A stretch of 10,782 bases of DNA from Bacteroidales bacterium (GTDB lineage Bacteria; Bacteroidota; Bacteroidia; Bacteroidales; Tenuifilaceae). Below are positions 7,121 to 10,782 of the stretch, piece after piece; position 1 is the first letter of the stretch; each line of letters begins with the position of its first letter. Both the position numbers and the translations under genes were made by a program. Location of the stretch: contig WBUV01000071.1 of NCBI GenBank assembly GCA_008933525.1, positions 1-10,782 on the forward strand, written 5' to 3'. Under the pieces are notes generated by a model. It had not been told where the DNA came from and made no database searches. It saw nothing but the letters and a program-made list of their open reading frames with translations.

Positions 7121-7219
7121 GTCATGCTGAACGGCTTGAAACATCTATATTGCATTCACTTAGATTGTCATTGGAGAACTCGCAATTTACAATCGGTTCT
7201 TCGCTTCGCTCAGGATGAG
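7121..7219. repeat. 99-nt element with imperfect inverted ends
   Basis: The left end, GTCATGCTGAACGGCTTGAA, and the reverse complement of the right end, CTCATCCTGAGCGAAGCGAA, share the pattern TCATNCTGANCG. Inside, GATTGT (7163-7168) and ACAATC (7189-7194) form another stem. The ends resemble the widespread intergenic 'TCATCCTGAGCGAAGCGAA' repeat of Bacteroidota genomes, from memory. It is probably a small non-coding repeat. Confidence 0.55.
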
Positions 7220-7244
7220 AATTATACCTTAAAAATCCTCAGGC

Positions 7245-7278
7245 AGACTCTTTCAGGTCTGACGACTCTGAAAGGTCT
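7245..7278. repeat. bulged hairpin repeat, first of pair
   Basis: Arms AGACTCTTTCAG (7245-7256) and CTGAAAGGTCT (7268-7278) pair over 11 bp with one bulged T, leaving an 11-nt loop. It is one of two neighbouring hairpins of the same size class. Confidence 0.65.
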
Positions 7279-7296
7279 TTAGCAATCGATGAATAC

Positions 7297-7322
7297 CTGA
7301 CAGAGTTCAAAGAACCTGTCAG
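7297..7322. repeat. bulged hairpin repeat, second of pair
   Basis: Arms CTGACAGAGTTC (7297-7308) and GAACCTGTCAG (7312-7322) pair over 11 bp with one bulged A and an AAA loop. The core resembles the common Bacteroidota intergenic palindrome ACCTGACAGG/CCTGTCAGG. No T-tract follows, so it is not an obvious terminator. Confidence 0.7.
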
Positions 7323-7451
7323 AGTATGGCGACTGAAATAACATCTAATGGTACGATAATGGATATTCAATATTTTTTAATTTTGTAACCAAAACCCAAA
7401 AAATCAATAAATATGAATGTTTTCTCATAAATCTTTTTATTTAACTCTCAT

Positions 7452-7515
7452 CTTTCATCTTTATAACTTTAAACTTTAAACTTTAAACTTTTCAACTTTC
7501 AAACTTTATAACTTT
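7452..7515 (+). repeat. AACTTTN heptamer/octamer tandem repeat
   Basis: CTTT recurs at 7452, 7459, 7467, 7474, 7481, 7488, 7496, 7504 and 7512, i.e. at 7- or 8-nt steps. The core is three exact AAACTTT units. It ends 7 nt before the start codon of the Crp/Fnr gene. It has the same position and period as the aro-spacer repeats but a different sequence. Confidence 0.85.
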
Positions 7516-7522
7516 TCTTTCC

Positions 7523-8191
7523 ATGTATCAAATTCTCTCAAAATCGCCAATGTTTCGTGGTTTAAACCCCGACGAAATCAAAGAACTTATCGAAAGGGTA
7601 GGGCATTCTGTTCGTTCGTTCAGCAAAGGTCAAACCGTAGCTCAGCGCGACGATGAGGTGAAAAATCTCTGTGTTGTTGTTGAGGGAACTGTTAAGGGCG
7701 AAATGGTCGATTTCTCGGGTAAAATTCTTAAAATTGAGGAGATGACCGCGCCAATGCCTATTGCCCATGCGTTTCTATTCGGCGAGCGGAATAGGTTTCC
7801 TGTTGATGTGGTAGCTTTGGAGGATTGTAAAATACTGTTTATCCCCAAGCCCGATTTTATGCGGCTCATGCAACAAAATGCAACAATTCTTAGCAACTAC
7901 CTGAATGCCATATCGAACCGTGCGCAGTTTTTGTCCAATAAGCTTTGGTTTTTATCCTTCAAAACCATAAAGGAAAAAATTGCACATTACCTATTAAATA
8001 TATCGCGAAGCGAATCTAAAACCACAATTATTCTTCCCAAGTCGCATCAGGAGTTAGCTGAGTTTTTTGGGGTAACGCGCCCATCGTTGGCTCGTGTTTT
8101 TGCCGATATGGAGGCCGAGGGAATAATCACTGTCGATCGACGCGAAATAACCATCATCAACAAGTCCAAGTTGATGGATATGACACGGTAG
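7523..8191 (+). CDS. Crp/Fnr-family transcriptional regulator
   Basis: The 222-residue length and layout are typical of the family: an N-terminal cyclic-nucleotide-binding-like beta-roll (about 5-115, FRGLNPDEIKELI through VVEGTVKGEM), a long dimer helix (about 116-150) and a C-terminal Crp-type helix-turn-helix (SHQELAEFFGVTRPSLARVF, 174-193, then EAEGIITVDRREITI). The effector loop has no clear cAMP phosphate-binding RxS pattern. There are no clustered N-terminal cysteines for an FNR iron-sulfur cluster; Cys50 and Cys102 are isolated. The ligand is therefore unknown. It starts at the first ATG after a heptamer tract. Neighbours are ridA upstream and a mobile-looking repeat array 30 nt downstream, and neither reveals the regulon. 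Confidence 0.9.
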   Translation: MYQILSKSPMFRGLNPDEIKELIERVGHSVRSFSKGQTVAQRDDEVKNLCVVVEGTVKGEMVDFSGKILKIEEMTAPMPIAHAFLFGERNRFPVDVVALEDCKILFIPKPDFMRLMQQNATILSNYLNAISNRAQFLSNKLWFLSFKTIKEKIAHYLLNISRSESKTTIILPKSHQELAEFFGVTRPSLARVFADMEAEGIITVDRREITIINKSKLMDMTR

Positions 8192-8213
8192 TTTACTATA
8201 GGTGATGGTTTTT

Positions 8214-8405
8214 CTCTTAACATGCCTGCGCATGCAGGCATCCATCTTATAGTTGTTTATTGCTGGCAAGAATATACACGTAAAATTGACACATAAGTAA
8301 ATATACAAAATAATGGATTCCTGATCTCCGCTCCGCTGCGTCAGGAATGTTGCAATTGGTAACGCCTTTCCTCCATACACATGCCTGCGTATGCAGGCAT
8401 CCATT
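8214..8405 (-). repeat. short GIY-YIG-derived module, copy 1
   Basis: About 190 nt bounded by palindromes at 8222-8241 and 8381-8400. It aligns without gaps to 8786-8977 (offset 572) with about 11 mismatches over the 184-nt core. Eight of these are transitions clustered in the 23 nt before the second palindrome. Inside is a hairpin with arms ATTCCTGA (8317-8324) and TCAGGAAT (8341-8348). On the minus strand, 11 codons of the GIY-YIG gene start run into a stop. Confidence 0.85.
8247..8294 (-). pseudogene. GIY-YIG gene 5' remnant, copy 1
   Basis: Reads MCQFYVYILASNKQL then stop. Residues 3-11 are identical to the start of the intact nuclease (MDQFYVYILAS), and the sequence then switches to a tail shared only with the other remnant. 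It is far too short to fold as a nuclease, so the sequence was probably kept as element DNA and not as protein. Confidence 0.7.
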
Positions 8406-8420
8406 AGTTTTAATCTTTTT

Positions 8421-8708
8421 CTAAACCCACTCTTTTGCTAGGTCATCCCAACTCGGATTCTCCTTTTCAATAAGTTTAATCTTCCACTCTCTTTTCCATT
8501 TTTTCAACTGTCTCTCCCTTGTAAATGCCTCGAAAGAGGTTTTATGTGTTTCATAGTAAACCAACGTGTGAACATTATATTTAGAGGTAAACCCTTGGCT
8601 GTTATTATTCTTGTGTTCTAAAATTCGCCTCTCAATATCATTGGTGAAACCAATGTAAAGAGTTCCTCTTTTTTTGCTGGCAAGAATATACACGTAAAAT
8701 TGATCCAT
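8421..8708 (-). CDS. single-domain GIY-YIG nuclease-like protein
   Basis: A 95-residue stand-alone GIY-YIG protein of the YhbQ/UPF0213-like type. YVYIL (5-9) and YIG (18-20) give the two signature strands. TNDIERRILEHK (22-33) carries the catalytic-type Arg28 and His32. Glu65 in AFTRERQLKKW is the likely metal ligand, and the C-terminus has the NPSWDDL tail seen in related Bacteroidota proteins. No extra DNA-binding domain is visible. The ATG is preceded on the minus strand by a segment shared with both flanking modules, including the ATTCCTGA/TCAGGAAT hairpin (8731-8738, 8755-8762). The family includes structure-specific or repair-type nucleases and homing endonucleases; the role here is not known. 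Its position within palindromes suggests it processes or spreads this element, which is an inference. Confidence 0.88.
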   Translation of the reverse strand: MDQFYVYILASKKRGTLYIGFTNDIERRILEHKNNNSQGFTSKYNVHTLVYYETHKTSFEAFTRERQLKKWKREWKIKLIEKENPSWDDLAKEWV

Positions 8709-8769
8709 GAGTAAATATACAAAATAATGGATTCCTGATCTTCGCTCCGTGGCGTCAGGAATGTTGCAA
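8676..8769 (-). repeat. 94-nt GIY-YIG 5' segment, copy 2 (intact gene)
   Basis: This segment covers the first 11 codons of the intact nuclease gene and its upstream hairpin. It matches 8262-8355 with 6 differences in 94 nt and no gaps, and also matches 8834-8927. It is the only sequence common to all three units besides the palindromes, so it is probably the functional end or recognition region of the element. Confidence 0.85.
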
Positions 8770-8785
8770 AAAGAAAAGCCTTAGC

Positions 8786-8977
8786 CTCTTAACATGCCTG
8801 CGCATGCAGGCATCCATCTTATAGTTGTTTATTGCTGGCAAGAATATACACGTAAAATTGAACCATAAGTAAAGATACAAAATAATGGATTCCTGATCTC
8901 CGCTCCGCTGCGTCAGGAATGTTGCAATTGGTAGCGTCTCTTCCCCGCGCACATGCCTGCGTATGCAGGCATCCATC
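8786..8977 (-). repeat. short GIY-YIG-derived module, copy 2
   Basis: Gap-free counterpart of 8214-8405, with palindromes at 8794-8813 and 8953-8972 and a hairpin with arms 8889-8896 and 8913-8920. It lies upstream of the nuclease gene in the same orientation as the first module, so the gene is flanked by direct repeats. Confidence 0.85.
8819..8866 (-). pseudogene. GIY-YIG gene 5' remnant, copy 2
   Basis: Reads MVQFYVYILASNKQL then stop, the same junction and tail as the remnant at 8247-8294. The identical breakpoint after codon 11 argues that both modules descend from one deleted ancestor and not from independent decay. Confidence 0.7.
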
Positions 8978-9017
8978 ATTAATGCCATAAACCAACAACA
9001 TTTCCAGCTGCCCAACT

Positions 9018-9044
9018 CCCTCTCTGCCGTTCAAATAGAGAGGG
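9018..9044. repeat. CCCTCTCT/AGAGAGGG hairpin repeat
   Basis: Perfect 8-bp arms (9018-9025, 9037-9044) with an 11-nt loop, followed by GCAGGGGTGAG. It resembles a common Bacteroidota intergenic repeat (CCCTCTC...GAGAGGGCAGGGGTGAG), from memory. It sits just outside the GIY-YIG array. Confidence 0.6.
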
Positions 9045-9060
9045 CAGGGGTGAGTCCGTG

Positions 9061-9427
9061 CGCCAATCCATCCAGTATAAACTATAAATCAGATCATTAA
9101 TCTTTTATTGGTTTGCAAAGATGTTTTTTTATTCTACCATTAAGCTAAATACTAAAAGTATTTTCCATTTTGCGGTTGTTAAATGGAATAAACACAAATT
9201 TTTACACAAAACAAATCACAAAACTGAAAAATTAGCTTTAACTTAACAGCCCTTTTCCCCATATTTTTTCACATTTACAAACGTATTTTTAAGGTATTAT
9301 AATATTGATTTACAGTAATTAACAAAAGCAACAATTGCAAAAACCAAATTTATACTAAAGGATATTTCGTGAAACTGTTAACGTTTCACGAACAACGGAA
9401 CAAACAATTAACAAATAACTAAATTCT
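9061..9427. other. AT-rich leader region of secreted-protein gene
   Basis: No gene is seen in these 367 nt. A weak AT hairpin (AAATACT at 9147-9153, AGTATTT at 9157-9163) is followed by T residues. The best -7-like site is TAATATTG (9300-9307), one mismatch from TAnnTTTG with no clear -33 partner. A perfect dyad (9366-9392) lies near the start codon. Confidence 0.5.
9366..9392 (+). promoter_or_regulatory. 10-bp perfect dyad in the leader
   Basis: Arms TTCGTGAAAC (9366-9375) and GTTTCACGAA (9383-9392) are separated by TGTTAAC. The dyad ends 35 nt before the ATG at 9428. It may be an operator or an mRNA hairpin that affects translation or stability. No T-tract follows, so it is not a standard terminator. 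Confidence 0.6.
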
Positions 9428-10782
9428 ATGCCTATGAAAATTAAACGTTTACTAACAACATTGGCCCTAATGGTCGCATTCCTGCTGGTCGGGAACGTCG
9501 GTTGGGCACAGCTTATTGCTACAGATAACTTCAATTATGCTGACAATGCATTATTGACATCAAATGGATGGGTTGCACACAGCGGTGCTGGAACTGCAGC
9601 CATAGATGTAGGAGCCTCAAATGGCTTATCATATACTGGATATTCAGGCTTAACTGGAAAATGTTCAGCAATTGAAGGAAATGCAGCAAGAATAGATAAT
9701 ACTGGAGAGGATATTTCTAAAACTTTCACCCCTGTTACATCTGGTACAATCTATTATTCATTTCTTGTAAATATCCCTGTAAGCACAAGTGCTGCAGGAT
9801 ACTTCCTACATCTAGGGGGGAGCACTAGTGCTTTTGCATCAAGAATATACGCAAAACCATCTGCCACTGCTGGCAAAATTAATTTTGGAATTTCAAATAC
9901 AAGTACAGCATCTTACGCTGCTACACCAACAGATTTTGATCCAGGCGTAACTTATCTAATAATAGTTAAATACGATGTTTCAACTACGGGAGATGGAAGT
10001 CTTTGGGTAAAAGCATCAGGTGTGCCCATCACTGAAGTCGCAGCAGGCACCCCAGAGCATACTACAACAGCCTCTGGATTAGCAAGCATAGACAGAATCT
10101 GTTTAAGACAATACAGTGCAACTCAAAGCCAAATAGTCGATGGCATAAGAATAGGACAAAGTTGGAATGATATTTTTGATTTTACTGCTCCAACTTGGAC
10201 TGCAACCTACCCAAGCACCTCTAATCTTGCCTCAACATCTGTTGACCTAACAGTTAATGCCGATGAACCTGGCACAGCCTTTTATGTAGTTTTACCAAAC
10301 GGTGCAACAGCACCTTCATCTGCTCAAGTTGTTGCTGGAACAGATGCTGCTGATGCTCCTGTAACACTAAAAGGAAACATCAATATCGCTGCTGCAACTA
10401 CAAATTACACAGCTAACATTACTGGCTTAACAGCATCTACTGATTACGATATCTATGTAGTAGCACGCGATGACGAAGGCACACCAAACCTTCAAGCATC
10501 GCCAACTTTAGTTGAGATAACAACCCCTGCACCCGATGTAACAGCGCCAGCTTGGACTGCTACATATCCTAAAACAGCCAATATTGCCAATAACGATTTC
10601 GATTTATTGGTAAATATTGATGAGATTGGAAAAGCCTACTACGTTGTTTTAGCCAATGGCTCCACCATTCCCAGTTCAGCTCAGGTAAAAGCAGGGCAGG
10701 ATGGAACTGGCGCTGCTGCGTTTAAATCGGGCAGCATCAATATCACAACTGCAAGTACTGAGTTCTCAACCAATATTAATGG
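9428..10782 (+). CDS. secreted repeat protein, 3' end outside window
   Basis: The frame is open from ATG 9428 to the last base (451 full codons), so the protein is larger than seen. The first 27 residues form a signal peptide (MPMKIKRLLTTLALMVAFLL, ending GWA before Gln28). Residues about 30-250 are Thr/Ser/Ala/Gly-rich and beta-rich, and end in IVDGIRIGQSWNDIF, a pattern common in Bacteroidota LamG-like or concanavalin-like secreted domains. Then 119-residue repeats begin: TAPTWTATYP at 253 and TAPAWTATYP at 372. Each contains a V/L-rich 'EPGTAFYVVLPNG' or 'EIGKAYYVVLANG' strand and SSAQV-AG, consistent with Fn3- or cadherin-like domains. A second in-frame ATG (9434) could be the start. A type IX secretion C-terminal domain would be expected beyond the window, but this cannot be seen. 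Adhesin or carbohydrate-binding roles are guesses. Confidence 0.85.
   Translation, partial: MPMKIKRLLTTLALMVAFLLVGNVGWAQLIATDNFNYADNALLTSNGWVAHSGAGTAAIDVGASNGLSYTGYSGLTGKCSAIEGNAARIDNTGEDISKTFTPVTSGTIYYSFLVNIPVSTSAAGYFLHLGGSTSAFASRIYAKPSATAGKINFGISNTSTASYAATPTDFDPGVTYLIIVKYDVSTTGDGSLWVKASGVPITEVAAGTPEHTTTASGLASIDRICLRQYSATQSQIVDGIRIGQSWNDIFDFTAPTWTATYPSTSNLASTSVDLTVNADEPGTAFYVVLPNGATAPSSAQVVAGTDAADAPVTLKGNINIAAATTNYTANITGLTASTDYDIYVVARDDEGTPNLQASPTLVEITTPAPDVTAPAWTATYPKTANIANNDFDLLVNIDEIGKAYYVVLANGSTIPSSAQVKAGQDGTGAAAFKSGSINITTASTEFSTNIN

Larger units (their letters stand above)
7063..7522. other. 460-nt spacer with repeat elements
   Basis: No gene is seen between ridA and the Crp/Fnr regulator. 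The spacer holds an imperfect terminal-inverted-repeat element (7121-7219), two adjacent bulged hairpins (7245-7278 and 7297-7322) and a heptamer tract (7452-7515) leading into the next start codon. Confidence 0.7.
8213..8977. mobile_element. palindrome-bounded GIY-YIG repeat array
   Basis: Four copies of a palindrome with arms ATGCCTGC and GCAGGCAT stand at 8222-8241, 8381-8400, 8794-8813 and 8953-8972. Loops alternate GCAT, GTAT, GCAT, GTAT, and CCAT follows every copy. Intervals are 159, 413 and 159 nt. The central interval carries an intact GIY-YIG nuclease gene. Each outer interval carries only its first 11 codons plus the upstream hairpin. The whole looks like one coding unit flanked by two non-coding derivatives in the same orientation. 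Mobility is inferred from the repetition only; no transposase or clear target-site duplication is visible. Confidence 0.65.

Noticed and set aside
8054..8404. Minus-strand open frame opposite the Crp/Fnr gene and module 1
   Set aside because: It is made of translated palindromes and the antisense of the regulator's helix-turn-helix region. The same frames recur at the second module only because the DNA repeats.
8213..8977. CRISPR array
   Set aside because: There are only four repeats, their intervals are unequal (159, 413, 159), two intervals are copies of each other, and the third encodes a protein. Nothing resembles unique spacers.
8755..9034. Two overlapping minus-strand frames across module 2
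   Set aside because: Both read through palindromes and hairpins and show no protein-like composition. The only meaningful stretch is the 11-codon nuclease remnant.
9366..9392. Binding site for the nearby Crp/Fnr regulator
   Set aside because: The half-sites GTGA and TCAC are about 13 nt apart, too far for the TGTGA-N6-TCACA or TTGAT-N4-ATCAA layouts.
9393..9427. Another heptamer tract before the secreted-protein gene
   Set aside because: AATTAAC-AAATAAC shows a hint of 7-nt period, but only about two units are alike in very AT-rich sequence.

Overview
The window looks like chromosomal DNA from a member of the Bacteroidota. It has moderate-to-low GC. Genes lack Shine-Dalgarno sites, and their leaders are A/T-rich. 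An exact TAnnTTTG element sits upstream of ridA. The lipoprotein has a Cys-Asn-Lys-Asp-Asp start that resembles the Bacteroidetes surface-export signal. The right end begins a large, low-complexity secreted repeat protein. A closer placement (a Bacteroidales/Marinilabiliales-like lineage) is only a guess.

Bases 1-4844 hold a co-directional block for the common aromatic (shikimate) pathway: aroB (5' truncated), aroD (type I dehydroquinase), aroE, aroA and aroC. Together they encode every step from DAHP to chorismate except the DAHP synthase and shikimate kinase steps. aroE and aroA overlap by 32 nt. Every other spacer in the block carries 7- or 8-nt tandem repeats that run up to, or across, the next start codon. 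A bidirectional hairpin (4847-4877) separates aroC from a convergent gene for a surface-type S8 (subtilisin) lipoprotein (4894-6396, minus).

Bases 6397-8191 hold ridA, which has its own Bacteroidetes-type -7 element, then a 460-nt spacer with three repeat or hairpin structures and another heptamer tract, and then a Crp/Fnr-family regulator.

Bases 8213-8977 form the most unusual part. It is an array of four identical-arm palindromes (arms ATGCCTGC/GCAGGCAT) around one intact single-domain GIY-YIG nuclease gene. Two flanking 184-nt modules each carry the nuclease gene's promoter-proximal hairpin and its first 11 codons, fused to a short common tail. This looks like a REP- or MITE-like mobile unit with one coding and two non-coding copies.

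After a further small hairpin repeat and an AT-rich leader with a perfect 10-bp dyad, a long secreted-protein gene starts at 9428 and runs off the right edge. It has a signal peptide, a beta-sandwich-like N-terminal region and 119-residue repeats.
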